NCBI RefSeq assembly: GCF_022213065.1
Contig: NZ_JAKLJA010000013.1
Coordinates: forward strand, 1 to 64,000
DNA length: 64,000 nucleotides
From: Paraburkholderia tagetis
GTDB taxonomy: Bacteria; Pseudomonadota; Gammaproteobacteria; Burkholderiales; Burkholderiaceae
Reading direction: 5' to 3'
Of this stretch, positions 1-8,114 are shown in pieces (within the stretch, counting starts at the first letter, position 1; each line of letters opens with the position of its first letter). The translations under genes were made by a program, and so were the position numbers. The notes beneath the pieces are model-generated. The model saw only the letters and a list, made by a program, of their open reading frames with translations, was not told the origin of the DNA and made no database searches.

Positions 1-242
1 CGTCGAAGTCGTCCTGCGCGCCTGCCCGCGCGTACCGCATCATAACCGCCCGCAATCGCCGGCCTACCCATCACGCCTCGCTCGTGAGCAGGTTTCCAGC
101 CATTGCGCCTGAGTTCACGGCTAATCGTGCTCGGCGAGCGCCGCAGCGCTCGTGCAATCTCACGTGTGCTCCGGTTCTCGAGCTTCATCGCGAAGATCAC
201 CGCGCGCTCCTCGGCGCCCAATTGTTCGTATGTCTGTCCCAT
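1..242 (-). CDS. IS30-family transposase, N-terminal part, cut by window edge
   Basis: Reading the minus strand from the ATG at 242 gives MGQTYEQLGAEERAVIFAMK and continues with a helix-turn-helix reading EIARALRRSPSTISRELRRN. This is the N-terminal DNA-binding module (HTH_38) of IS30-family transposases, which bind the element ends and catalyse cut-and-paste transposition. Only about 80 residues lie inside the window; the DDE catalytic domain would be to the left. A second in-frame ATG nine bases upstream (251) could be the real start, and neither has a strong ribosome binding site. The frame is open to the edge, so nothing here shows it is broken. Confidence 0.85.
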   Translation of the reverse strand, partial: MGQTYEQLGAEERAVIFAMKLENRSTREIARALRRSPSTISRELRRNGWKPAHERGVMGRPAIAGGYDAVRAGRRAGRLR

Positions 243-289
243 GCAACGCATCTTAAACGATGCTGTTGCACTTGTATCTTGAAACTGCC
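1..289 (-). mobile_element. Right end of an IS30-family insertion sequence
   Basis: The insertion-sequence end is placed at 289/290 because at 290 the sequence switches abruptly to AGGCAAAAGAAAGCGGCTCA, which is internal to the arm of the palindromic repeat seen intact at 4804 and 58546. Just inside the end is a near-perfect inverted repeat at 242-270 (TGCAACGCATC against GATGCTGTTGCA) covering the transposase start. It may be a transposase-binding or regulatory structure. The exact terminal inverted repeat cannot be confirmed because the other end is outside the window. Confidence 0.7.
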
Positions 290-766
290 AGGCAAAAGAA
301 AGCGGCTCACACCGCTAGTATGACGCCGTCCACCACTCGCCTTTAATCGAAGTGGTTCCGGAGCATCCGTCATCTCGCACCTTCAAACTCAGTGACAAAG
401 GGCCCGCACATCCCGCTGCTCGCTACGCGCGCAGCGGTCGGGTCTGCATGGGAAACCACGGGTTCTGCCTGAGCACTCGAAGGCGCACGCACTGCATCGA
501 TTCGTATGCATTCCTCTGGTTTTGGATTATGCCCCACGGCGCGCGTAGCGCCGCCGGAGGAATGAGTCCTTAGTCACTCCGTTGTACGGCGCGTGGCGAC
601 AGACGCTCCGGAACCGCTCCGATCACAGGCAAGTGGTGGACGGCGTAACACTAGCGGTTTGAGCGGCTTTCTTTTGCCTACTTTTCTTTGCCGCTGCAAA
701 GAAAAGTAGGTGCCGCCCCGCACAGGGGCAACACTAATAGACCACCGCGAACACAAGGAAACGCGA
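290..766 (+). repeat. Long palindromic intergenic repeat, copy A (left arm truncated)
   Basis: This is the first of three copies of a roughly 563-bp element whose two ends are inverted repeats of about 120 bp. Each arm carries a hairpin CTACTTTTCTTTGC...GCAAAGAAAAGTAG next to a GGGGCGGCAC block. Copy A lacks the outer part of its left arm because the IS30-type element is inserted there. The right arm ends at GGAAACGCGA near 766. The core has the same orientation as copy B and is nearly identical to it. Small open frames inside look spurious, since they run through the palindromes and overlap on both strands. Function unknown. Confidence 0.85.
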
Positions 767-861
767 AAAACAAACAAAAAAAACCACGCTCCAAAATGCA
801 GTAAAAAAATTACTCAGCATACTCACGATTACCTGCATATTCGGGCACGCGACGCGCGTTC

Positions 862-881
862 ACATCGTGCGCGCACGATGT
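862..881. promoter_or_regulatory. Perfect 20-bp palindrome
   Basis: ACATCGTGCGCGCACGATGT is fully self-complementary. It sits downstream of the minus-strand lysR stop and 96 bp after repeat copy A. It could be a regulator-binding site or a cruciform; no plus-strand gene follows it. Confidence 0.4.
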
Positions 882-888
882 ACTGCCG

Positions 889-925
889 GGCCCTTCACGG
901 GCCACTCCACAAGCCCTTCACGGGC
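889..925 (-). terminator. Twin small hairpins after lysR
   Basis: Two short hairpins with the same loop and the core GCCC-TTCAC-GGGC occur at 889-903 and 913-925, immediately downstream of the lysR stop at 929. There is no clear U-tract, so termination is a guess from position and structure. Confidence 0.3.
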
Positions 926-928
926 ACC

Positions 929-1858
929 TCAAGCGCACGCAGGCGCCTCCATCACGCCACGCGCGCCGTACACATTGAGCAGGTCCTCGCAGAAGGTACT
1001 CACAATGGGCTTGTCCATCGCGCCGCGCTTGGCGGCCAGGTGCAGCGGCACATCGAAGCCAAACGCCGTGCGCCCGAGCACACGAATCAGGCCACGCTGC
1101 TCGAACGGCTGTGCGTGATGCTCGGGCAGGTAGCCGATATGGCTGCCCGAGAGAATCAGCACCGTGGCGGCGTCGATGCTGTCCGCGATAGCCGTCACCT
1201 GGCGCTCGCCAATGCTCGCAAGCTCCTCGGGCACCGGATAGCTGCGCCAGATCCAGTCGTGCGCGCGCAGGTCGTCGAGTGTGACGTCGGGCCCCGCGTG
1301 AAAGAGCGGATGCCCGCGCCCGCAGCAGATCACCTGGCGCTCGCTGAATAGCTCGGTATAAGTCAGTCCAGCCACGCGATGCCAGAAGTAGCCAATCGCG
1401 AGATCGAGTTGCTGATTCACGAGGCTTTCTTCGAGCTCTTGCGGCGGCGCGACCCGCATCGCGAAGCGCACGGCCTGATCGCGCTTGCGAAACGCGCCGA
1501 TTGCCTCGGCAAGGCGGGCATTCTCCACGTGCGAGACCTGCCCGATCAAGCCGATCGAGAGCGTGCCCACGAGCTTGCGGTCGATGTCGCGCACCTGCGC
1601 GACGAACTGCGAAGTCGCCGCGATCAGCACACGCGCCGAGGCCACGAAGCGCTCGCCCTTCGAAGTCAGGCGAAAGCCGCCGCGCCCGCGTTCGCACAGC
1701 GTGAAGCCCACGCGCGCCTCGAGCGCGGAAAGCTGCGAGCTGATGGTCGATTGGCGCACGCCCAGCGTGGCTTCGGCGGCGGTGATGCCGCGCGCGTCCA
1801 CCACGGCGAGAAAGACCCGCACGAGACGCAGGTCGAGGTCGGAGGTATTGGAAAACAT
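929..1858 (-). CDS. LysR-family transcriptional regulator
   Basis: 309 residues, the usual LysR length. The N-terminal winged helix-turn-helix lies at about residues 8-66 (FLAVVDARGITAAEATLGVR, then QSTISSQLSALEARVG), followed by a periplasmic-binding-protein-like effector domain. Its ATG overlaps the stop of the upstream oxidoreductase gene (TGATG), so the two are translationally coupled and it probably regulates amine or amino-acid oxidation encoded next to it. Being co-directional rather than divergent from its likely target is less usual for LysR genes. The effector is unknown. Confidence 0.9.
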   Translation of the reverse strand: MFSNTSDLDLRLVRVFLAVVDARGITAAEATLGVRQSTISSQLSALEARVGFTLCERGRGGFRLTSKGERFVASARVLIAATSQFVAQVRDIDRKLVGTLSIGLIGQVSHVENARLAEAIGAFRKRDQAVRFAMRVAPPQELEESLVNQQLDLAIGYFWHRVAGLTYTELFSERQVICCGRGHPLFHAGPDVTLDDLRAHDWIWRSYPVPEELASIGERQVTAIADSIDAATVLILSGSHIGYLPEHHAQPFEQRGLIRVLGRTAFGFDVPLHLAAKRGAMDKPIVSTFCEDLLNVYGARGVMEAPACA

Positions 1859-3324
1859 CACATCGGAAAGCCCATGGCCTTGATGCCGTTGATCCACGCG
1901 CGCTTCCAGCCGCCTTCGGCATCGGCGCCATCGAACGCATGGAACGTGACCTTTGCCGCCAGCCAGCGCACCGGCTCGGGCGGGATATACGTCGGGCTCA
2001 GTTTGGCAATATCGAGCGCCTGCTCGGGGCTGTTGCGGCCGAACAGGATATTGAGGCCCATGAATGCGCCGAAGCGGCTGGCCGCCACGCCAAAGCCCGT
2101 ATAGCCCGCCACGAACACTCCCTTGCCGCCGAGGTAGCGCTTCGCGAACACCGAGCCGCGCGAGCAGTAATCGATCGGGCCGCCCCATGCGTGCGAGAAG
2201 CGCACGTCGCAAAGCTGCGGAAAGGTCTTGTAGAAGGCCTCCGCGAGCCGGTAGTAGGTTTCGGGCTTGCCGTCCCGCGCCGGATTCGGATCGCCATCGA
2301 AGTGATAGCTCACGAGGCCGCCGAAGATAATGTTGTTGTTCTTCGTGAGGCGGAAATAATTGAGCTGCGTGCGCGTGTCGTAAATGCCCTGGCGGTTCTT
2401 CCAGCCGATGCGGGCGAGTTGCTCCTCGGTGAGCGGTTCGGTGGCGAGCACGTGATCGCGCACCTGGAGCACGCGCCGGTTGATATCGGCAATGCCCACC
2501 TTGGCCGTGCCGCTGCCGAACAAGACGCGCGGCGCGCGCACGCTGCCATCGCGCGTCTTGACGAACACCGTCTCGCCTTCGTCCTTCACACTCATGAGCG
2601 CGGTGTGCTCGTAGAGCCGCACGCCGAGCGTGAGCGCCGCGCGCTTGAGACCCCACGCGAGCTTGGCCGGATGCACGATGCCGCTGCGATTGCGCGACCA
2701 GAGCGCGCCCGCGAAGAGCGGCGAATCCAGTTGCTCGCGCGTGGCCTGCTCACCGAGCAGCACCACGTCGTGGCCATGCTGCTTGTGCAAATCGTAGTCG
2801 GCGCGCAAATGCTCGACATGGTCGGGATCCACGGCCACCGTCATTTCGCCGTTCCATTCGATGTCGGCGTCGATACCGTAGCGCTTGAGCGTTTCCTCGA
2901 AGCCGTCCAGATTGCGATGACCGAATTCCTCTAGCTGCGCGATATCGTTCGGAAACACGCGCACCGCGTTGGGCAGGCCGTGCATCACCGAGGTGGAAAT
3001 GATGCCGCCCGCGCGCCCCGAGGCGCCATGCGCGACGCGGCCCGCTTCGATCACGACCACATCGAGCTCGGGCATCTGCTCCTTCGCTTGCACGGCGGCC
3101 CAGAGCCCCGTGAAGCCGCCGCCCACGATCAGGAGGTCCGCGGCGGTATCGCGCGTGAGCTTGGGCTCGGCGGGCGGCTGGGCCGGATTGTCGAGCCAGT
3201 ACGGAGAGAGTTGGGTGCGCGAGAGCGCGTCTTCGACGCTCAACGCGATGGGTTTGCGTGCCGCCTGGCGCGCGGCGGCGGGCGCCGGCATGCCGGCTTC
3301 GTGGAGTTGCGCACTTTCGCTCAT
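1858..3324 (-). CDS. FAD-dependent amine/amino-acid oxidoreductase (DAO family, PuuB-like)
   Basis: About 488 residues. A Rossmann FAD-binding motif (LLIVGGGFTGLWAA, near residues 65-78) is followed by a conserved R-x-x-G-GII segment (ASGRAGGIIST), then the mixed domain of the DAO fold and a C-terminal FAD-contacting stretch (GYTGFGVAASRFGA). This architecture is shared by gamma-glutamylputrescine oxidase PuuB and related enzymes that oxidise an amine to an aldehyde, releasing ammonia and hydrogen peroxide. A cupin gene lies upstream; guanidinobutyrase and an aldehyde dehydrogenase lie further on, which favours a polyamine or guanidino-amine substrate. I chose the ATG at 3324; an in-frame GTG at 3336 would add four residues. 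Substrate is inferred, not shown. Confidence 0.85.
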   Translation of the reverse strand: MSESAQLHEAGMPAPAAARQAARKPIALSVEDALSRTQLSPYWLDNPAQPPAEPKLTRDTAADLLIVGGGFTGLWAAVQAKEQMPELDVVVIEAGRVAHGASGRAGGIISTSVMHGLPNAVRVFPNDIAQLEEFGHRNLDGFEETLKRYGIDADIEWNGEMTVAVDPDHVEHLRADYDLHKQHGHDVVLLGEQATREQLDSPLFAGALWSRNRSGIVHPAKLAWGLKRAALTLGVRLYEHTALMSVKDEGETVFVKTRDGSVRAPRVLFGSGTAKVGIADINRRVLQVRDHVLATEPLTEEQLARIGWKNRQGIYDTRTQLNYFRLTKNNNIIFGGLVSYHFDGDPNPARDGKPETYYRLAEAFYKTFPQLCDVRFSHAWGGPIDYCSRGSVFAKRYLGGKGVFVAGYTGFGVAASRFGAFMGLNILFGRNSPEQALDIAKLSPTYIPPEPVRWLAAKVTFHAFDGADAEGGWKRAWINGIKAMGFPM

Positions 3325-3384
3325 GATCGACTTCACTGCTTCAGGCGTGGGGAACGGCGCCGCCCCGCGCGGGGGCGGCGCGGC

Positions 3385-3729
3385 TTATTGCGGTTCGAGC
3401 AGGACGTAGAACTTCCTGGCATCCTCGAGGGTTTCCCAGCGGCCGGCGAAACCAGCCGGCAGCAAATAGCCCTCGCCCGCCTTGAATTCCTTGCGGTTGC
3501 CATTCGCGTCGGTTAGCGCGATCTTGCCTTCGACGAGCCACACGGCCTCGTCGGCGGCCGTGGCGGGGAAATCCACCGCGCCCACCTTGCCTTCCCACCA
3601 GCCGATCACGTATTTGCCGCTCTGCCCCTCAGTGGCGCGCCAGTCGCTTTCGTCCATGCCGAAATCGAGTTTGGTGAATTCTCCAAGGCCCGCGCCCAGT
3701 TGCACGATGTCCTGAATCAGCTTGCTCAT
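3385..3729 (-). CDS. Small cupin-domain protein (COG3450-type)
   Basis: 114 residues forming one cupin barrel: VWLVEGKIALTDANG is the first cupin motif region and GYLLPAGFAGRWETLEDARK the second. Proteins of this type (DUF861, ureidoglycine aminohydrolase-like) often sit beside amine oxidase and PuuB-like genes without a proven role. The metal-binding His/Glu set is incomplete: the first motif lacks the usual HxH. It may therefore be a binding or stabilising protein rather than an enzyme. The start has AGGAAG upstream. It precedes the oxidoreductase on the same strand with 60 bp between, suggesting an operon. Confidence 0.8.
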   Translation of the reverse strand: MSKLIQDIVQLGAGLGEFTKLDFGMDESDWRATEGQSGKYVIGWWEGKVGAVDFPATAADEAVWLVEGKIALTDANGNRKEFKAGEGYLLPAGFAGRWETLEDARKFYVLLEPQ

Positions 3730-3755
3730 GTGTGTCCTTCCTGTTTTGTTCAATT

Positions 3756-3783
3756 GAATCGGTAATGGCAAAGTTACCGATTC
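3756..3783. promoter_or_regulatory. Inverted repeat between divergent cupin and luxR genes
   Basis: GAATCGGTAA and TTACCGATTC form perfect 10-bp arms separated by eight bases (TGGCAAAG). The site lies 27 bp upstream of the cupin start and about 140 bp upstream of luxR, the expected place for an operator of the adjacent LuxR-type regulator. Binding is inferred. Confidence 0.6.
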
Positions 3784-3920
3784 GCGCCGTCCCGGTATGC
3801 CCTCCCTCAGGGGGGACAAGATGCGTTTTGATGGCGCTTTTGATGATGGCGTTTTTGATCGCTTCAGGGGGCGCGCGGCGCTTCGGATATAATGATTCCG
3901 CCTATCAATTGGGGCACGCC

Positions 3921-4769
3921 ATGCAGATTTCCGTCCCCCCGCAAGCAAACGATTCATCGAATTTCCCACTGTCGTTCAAGACCCTCGGCAACGTGATCGA
4001 AGCCGTCGGCACGCCCGATTTCGTGCGGCGCCTCACGCTGCTGCTCAATGAAATCATTCCGCTGAACGTCGTGCATCTCGAGCGCTCGCGCGCCGACCAC
4101 ACGATGCCCAACGGCTTTCGTTGCGAATGGATCGGCAGCAGCGGCGTGGGCATGGACAGCGGCACAATCTCGGAGGTCATGACGCTCTATTACGATCGCT
4201 TTTATGAAAGCGATCCGTTATTCGCGGGCATACGCGGCAAGATCGGCACCCTGCTCGTAGTGCGCGACATTGGCGCGATTCCGCCTGGGGAATTCCGCCA
4301 GCGGCTTTTCGATGAAGCGTCCATCGCTCATGAATGCGTGCTCGCGCGTGGCACGCGGCACGCCCAGCACTCTATTGCGATTGAGCGTGCACTTCATGAG
4401 CCGCCGTTTTCGCTTGCGGAGATGAATCTCTTTCGTAACGTGAGCGATTTTCTGTTTCCGCTGCTTGAGTTGCATGCTTCCACGAGCGCGGCCAGGCGAG
4501 TGGCACATCCCACTTCGTATCTGCATCCGCTCGCGCAATTCGATGCGCGTCTTGCTGCGGATTGTGTGCGGCTTTCCAGGCGCGAGTATGAGATCTGTGC
4601 GCATCTCATTACCGGGAAGACGGTGCCTGAGGCCGCTGGAATTGTTGGTGTGCGGGTCGCTACGGCCGAGACTTATGTGAAGCGGGCATTCTCTAAGCTC
4701 GGGGTGCGGACCAAGCGTGAGCTGGTTGCATGGGGGCATGCTGAGGTGCGGTTGCAGGAATTGATTTAG
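3921..4769 (+). CDS. LuxR-type transcriptional regulator
   Basis: 282 residues. The last 65 residues form a GerE/LuxR helix-turn-helix (LSRREYEICAHLITGKTVPE and ATAETYVKRAFSKLGVRTKR), the DNA-binding domain of this family. The first 200 residues resemble no sensor I can name, and the tryptophan/aspartate set of acyl-homoserine-lactone binders is not evident, so this is probably not a quorum receptor. It is divergent from the cupin-oxidoreductase-lysR genes across an inverted repeat, so it is the likely regulator of that operon. An ATG at 3732 would add 63 low-complexity residues running through the operator; the start at 3921 with GGGG upstream is preferred. Confidence 0.8.
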   Translation: MQISVPPQANDSSNFPLSFKTLGNVIEAVGTPDFVRRLTLLLNEIIPLNVVHLERSRADHTMPNGFRCEWIGSSGVGMDSGTISEVMTLYYDRFYESDPLFAGIRGKIGTLLVVRDIGAIPPGEFRQRLFDEASIAHECVLARGTRHAQHSIAIERALHEPPFSLAEMNLFRNVSDFLFPLLELHASTSAARRVAHPTSYLHPLAQFDARLAADCVRLSRREYEICAHLITGKTVPEAAGIVGVRVATAETYVKRAFSKLGVRTKRELVAWGHAEVRLQELI

Positions 4770-4803
4770 GTCGGCGCGAGCTTCTGTCGCGTTTCCTTGT
4801 TTG

Positions 4804-5366
4804 TCGCGTTTCCTTGTTTTCGTGTCGGTCTGCCAGCGTTGCCCCTGTGCGGGGCGGCACCTACTTTTCTTTGCAGCCGCAAAGAAAAGTAGGCAAAAGA
4901 AAGCGGCTCAAACCGCCAGTGTGACGCCGTCCACCACTCGCCCGTGATCGAAGTGGTTCCGGGGCATCCGTCACCCCGCACATTCAAACTGAGTGACAAA
5001 GGGCCCGCACATCCCGCTGCTCGCTACGCGCGCAGCGGTAGGGTATGCAAGGGAAACAAGGGTTCTGCCTGGGCACTCGAATACCCATGCACTGCATCGA
5101 TTCGTATGCATTCCTCTGGTTTTGGATTATGCCCCACGGCGCGCGTAGCGCCGCCGGAGGAATGAGCCCTTAGTCACTCTGTTGTAGGGCGCGTGGTGGC
5201 AGACGCTCCGGAACCGCTCCGATTAAAGGCAAGTGGTGGACGGCGTCACACTAGCGGTTTGAGCGGCTTTCTTTTGCCTACTTTTCTTTGCCGCTGCAAA
5301 GAAAAGTAGGTGCCGCCCCGCACAGGGGCAACGCTAATAGACCGACACGAAAACAAGGAAACGCGA
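4804..5366 (+). repeat. Long palindromic intergenic repeat, copy B (complete, 563 bp)
   Basis: Complete copy bounded by TCGCGTTTCCTTG at 4804 and its complement ending at 5366. Inside each end are GGGGCGGCAC, then a 34-bp hairpin (4860-4893 and 5277-5310), then CAAAAGAAAGCGGCTCA, then GACGCCGTCCACCACT. So the arms are inverted repeats over about 120 bp. The unique core of roughly 320 bp is almost identical to copy A and is inverted in copy C. A second copy of GTCGCGTTTCCTTGTTT lies directly to its left (4787-4803). It separates luxR from guanidinobutyrase. Confidence 0.9.
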
Positions 5367-5463
5367 AAAAAACGCAAAAAACCTAAAACCCCACTCAAAC
5401 ATCGCCCCACACCAATGTAAACATCTCAACTTCATAATTCTCACTGGCAGCAAATCCCTTACC

Positions 5464-5478
5464 ATCGTTCCGAACGAT
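5464..5478. promoter_or_regulatory. Short inverted repeat upstream of guanidinobutyrase
   Basis: ATCGTTC-C-GAACGAT is a perfect palindrome around a single base, 25 bp before the gene start and next to a probable ribosome binding site (CGGAG). It may be an operator or may affect translation. No regulator is assigned. Confidence 0.4.
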
Positions 5479-5503
5479 CCACCACAATCGGAGACAACGA
5501 TCC

Positions 5504-6454
5504 ATGCCACACGAATTCAACCAGCCGCTCGGCGGCAACGACATGCCGCGCTTCGGCGGCATCGCCACCATGATGCGCCTGCCGCACGCGGCCACCACCG
5601 AGGGCCTCGACGCCTGCTTCGTGGGCGTGCCGCTCGACATCGGCACCTCGAACCGCTCGGGCACGCGCTTCGGCCCCCGCCAGATCCGCTCAGAGTCGGT
5701 GCTGCTGCGCCCATACAACATGGCCACGCGCGCAGCGCCATTCGATTCGCTGCAAGTGGCCGATATCGGCGACGTCGCGACCAATCCCTATGATCTCAAG
5801 GACTCGATCCGCCTGATCGAAACGGCCTACGACGAAATCGTCGCCAATGGCTGCCGGCCGATCACGCTGGGCGGCGATCACACCATCGCATGGCCGATTC
5901 TGCGCGCGCTGCACAAGAAGTACGGCAAGGTGGCCGTGGTGCACGTGGACGCGCACGCCGATGTGAACGACACGATGTTCGGCGAGAAGATCGCGCACGG
6001 CACGCCGTTTCGCCGCGCGGTGGAAGACGGCTTGCTCCAGTGCGATAAGGTCACGCAGATCGGCCTGCGCGGCACGGGCTATCACGCCGACGATTTCGAC
6101 TGGTGCCGCAAGCAGGGCTTCACCGTGGTGCAGGCCGAGGAATGCTGGAACAAGTCGCTCGCGCCGCTCATGGAAGCAGTGCGCGCGCGCGTGGGCGACA
6201 GCCCCGTGTACCTGAGCTTCGACATCGACGGGCTCGATCCCGCATTCGCGCCCGGCACCGGCACGCCCGAAATTGGCGGCCTCACCGTGCAGCAGGGCCT
6301 GGAAATCATTCGCGGCATGAAGGGCCTCAATGTGGTGGGCGCCGACCTCGTCGAAGTCTCGCCGCCTTACGACCAGGCCGGCACGACCGCGCTCGTGGGC
6401 GCGAATCTCGCGTTCGAAATGCTCTGCGTGATGCCGGGCGTGGCGTACCGCTGA
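5504..6454 (+). CDS. gbuA: Guanidinobutyrase (agmatinase/arginase family)
   Basis: 316 residues. It hydrolyses 4-guanidinobutyrate to 4-aminobutyrate and urea. The ureohydrolase manganese sites are present: GGDH at residues 123-126, DAHAD at 149-153 and SFDIDGLDP at 238-246. From memory the protein is close along its length to Pseudomonas GbuA, including the N-terminal PLGGNDMPRFGGIATMMRLP and the C-terminal DLVEVSPPYD. That makes guanidinobutyrase more likely than agmatinase (SpeB), although annotation pipelines often call it SpeB. The aldehyde dehydrogenase gene follows after 18 bp, so the two are co-transcribed and probably run consecutive steps. Confidence 0.85.
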   Translation: MPHEFNQPLGGNDMPRFGGIATMMRLPHAATTEGLDACFVGVPLDIGTSNRSGTRFGPRQIRSESVLLRPYNMATRAAPFDSLQVADIGDVATNPYDLKDSIRLIETAYDEIVANGCRPITLGGDHTIAWPILRALHKKYGKVAVVHVDAHADVNDTMFGEKIAHGTPFRRAVEDGLLQCDKVTQIGLRGTGYHADDFDWCRKQGFTVVQAEECWNKSLAPLMEAVRARVGDSPVYLSFDIDGLDPAFAPGTGTPEIGGLTVQQGLEIIRGMKGLNVVGADLVEVSPPYDQAGTTALVGANLAFEMLCVMPGVAYR

Positions 6455-6472
6455 ACCGGGGACCCCACCGCC

Positions 6473-8008
6473 ATGGCTACGATATCCACGATTGCAACAC
6501 CCGCCGCTTGCGAAAGCGGCTTCGTCCTGCCCGCCGCGACCATCGCGGGTACGCCCGTCCGCGCACGCGGGGCCGAAGACACGCAGGACACAAGGGGCGA
6601 CGCGCATCGCGCCACGCCCATCTTCAACGCTTCGACAGGCGCGACGATCGGCTGGCAAGAGCATGCCAATGCGGCGCTCGTCGACGAAGCCGTGCGCGCC
6701 GCGCATACCGCGCTCGCGTCATGGCGCACCACTGCGCCTGCCAAGCGCGGCAAGCTGCTCAAAAAGATCGCAGAACTGATCGATGCGGACCGCGCGCGCC
6801 TCGCTTCGATGCAGATGCTGGTGAGCGGCAAGCCGCCGCTCGAAGCGGACATCGACGTGAGCGACGCCGCCGCCACGTTCAACTATTACGCGGACCTGTG
6901 CCTCGATGCAAAGGCCTTCGCGCCCGAAGCACTCGCGTTGCCCGATGACACCGTTACAGGCGAGCGCTTCTACGAAGCGGTCGGCGTCGCGGCGCTGATC
7001 GTGCCGTGGAATTTCCCGATGGTCACCACGGCATGGAAGATCGCGCCCGCACTGGCCGCGGGCTGCACGGTGGTGCTCAAACCGTCGGAACTCACGTCGC
7101 CGGTCGAGCACATGCTCGCGGAGATCATCAACGAAGCGGGCGTGCCCGATAGCGTCGTGAACCTCGTGAACGGTGGCGGCGAAGTGGGCGCGCTGCTCAC
7201 CGCGCATCCGCTCGTCGACAAGATCTCGTTCACGGGCAGCACCGCGTCGGGCAAGAAGGTGATGCAGGCCGCCGCGCAGGACATGAAGCGCGTCACGCTG
7301 GAACTGGGCGGCAAGTCCGCGCTCATCGTGCGCGCGGACGCCGATGTGGAGCGCGCCGTGTCGCTCGCCGTGGGTGGCGCGTTCACGAACGCCGGGCAAA
7401 TGTGCTCGGCCACCGCGCGCATCCTCGTGCACGACGACGTGTATCGCAAGTTCATGGCCGCGTTCGAAACGGCAGTGCGCGCCATCGTGGTCGGACCGTC
7501 GCAAAATACCCACGTCAACCCGAACGCCACGATGGGCCCGCTCGTTTGCGCGGCGCAACGCACGCGCGTGCAGGCGCTCGTGGAGCAAGGCTTGCGGGCC
7601 GGCGCTTCGGTCGCGTTTTTGGGCAGCGTCGATCACGCTTGCGGCGACGGCTTTTTCATGGCGCCCATGGTGATTGCCGAGCCGCCCACGGACAACCTGC
7701 TATGGACCGACGAAATATTCGGGCCGGTGGCGTGCGTCAAATCGTTTCGCACCGACGAGGAAGCCATCGCGCTCGCCAACGACACACGCTATGGACTCGT
7801 CGCGACCGTCGTGACCGCCGACCGCGAAGCGGCGCGCCGCTACAAGACGCAGTTGCGCGCGGGGCTCGTCTGGATCAACACGCCACAACTGATCTTTCCA
7901 CAAGCGTGCTGGGGCGGGCTGGGGCTGAGCGGAACCGGACGCGAGCTCGGTCTGGCCGGGCTGCGCAGCTATCAGGAATTGCGGCACGCGATTGCCGATG
8001 TCGGCTAA
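6473..8008 (+). CDS. NAD-dependent aldehyde dehydrogenase (aminoaldehyde/guanidinobutyraldehyde type)
   Basis: 511 residues of the ALDH superfamily, nearest in style to KauB/PuuC/BetB aminoaldehyde dehydrogenases. Visible motifs are PWNFPM (178-183), FTGSTASGKK in the nucleotide-binding region, catalytic Glu277 in LELGGK and catalytic Cys311 in GQMCSATAR. The first 45 residues are an unusual extension without homology that I can recognise. Following guanidinobutyrase by 18 bp, it plausibly oxidises 4-guanidinobutyraldehyde to the acid used by that enzyme, or 4-aminobutyraldehyde. Substrate is inferred from context. Confidence 0.85.
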   Translation: MATISTIATPAACESGFVLPAATIAGTPVRARGAEDTQDTRGDAHRATPIFNASTGATIGWQEHANAALVDEAVRAAHTALASWRTTAPAKRGKLLKKIAELIDADRARLASMQMLVSGKPPLEADIDVSDAAATFNYYADLCLDAKAFAPEALALPDDTVTGERFYEAVGVAALIVPWNFPMVTTAWKIAPALAAGCTVVLKPSELTSPVEHMLAEIINEAGVPDSVVNLVNGGGEVGALLTAHPLVDKISFTGSTASGKKVMQAAAQDMKRVTLELGGKSALIVRADADVERAVSLAVGGAFTNAGQMCSATARILVHDDVYRKFMAAFETAVRAIVVGPSQNTHVNPNATMGPLVCAAQRTRVQALVEQGLRAGASVAFLGSVDHACGDGFFMAPMVIAEPPTDNLLWTDEIFGPVACVKSFRTDEEAIALANDTRYGLVATVVTADREAARRYKTQLRAGLVWINTPQLIFPQACWGGLGLSGTGRELGLAGLRSYQELRHAIADVG

Positions 8009-8077
8009 AGCAGGCGGCGCGGGCGGTCGTCAGACCCGCGCCTCGACCGCTGCCAGGCGCGCTGGAAGCTTTGCCAT

Positions 8078-8099
8078 CCGGGCATCCATGGCTGCCCGG
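8078..8099. terminator. Hairpin between convergent genes
   Basis: CCGGGCA and TGCCCGG form a 7-bp stem around an 8-base loop, placed between two convergent stops (8008 and 8115). There is no U-tract, so termination rests on position only. Confidence 0.35.
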
Positions 8100-8114
8100 A
8101 CGCTCACCGGGAAA

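Noticed and set aside
574..777. Small open frames inside repeat copies A, B and C
   Set aside because: They run through palindromic arms on both strands, and their apparent conservation follows from the repeat itself.
3921..4769. Acyl-homoserine-lactone quorum-sensing receptor
   Set aside because: A LuxR-type DNA-binding domain is present but the ligand-binding Trp/Tyr/Asp pattern is not evident and no luxI gene is nearby.
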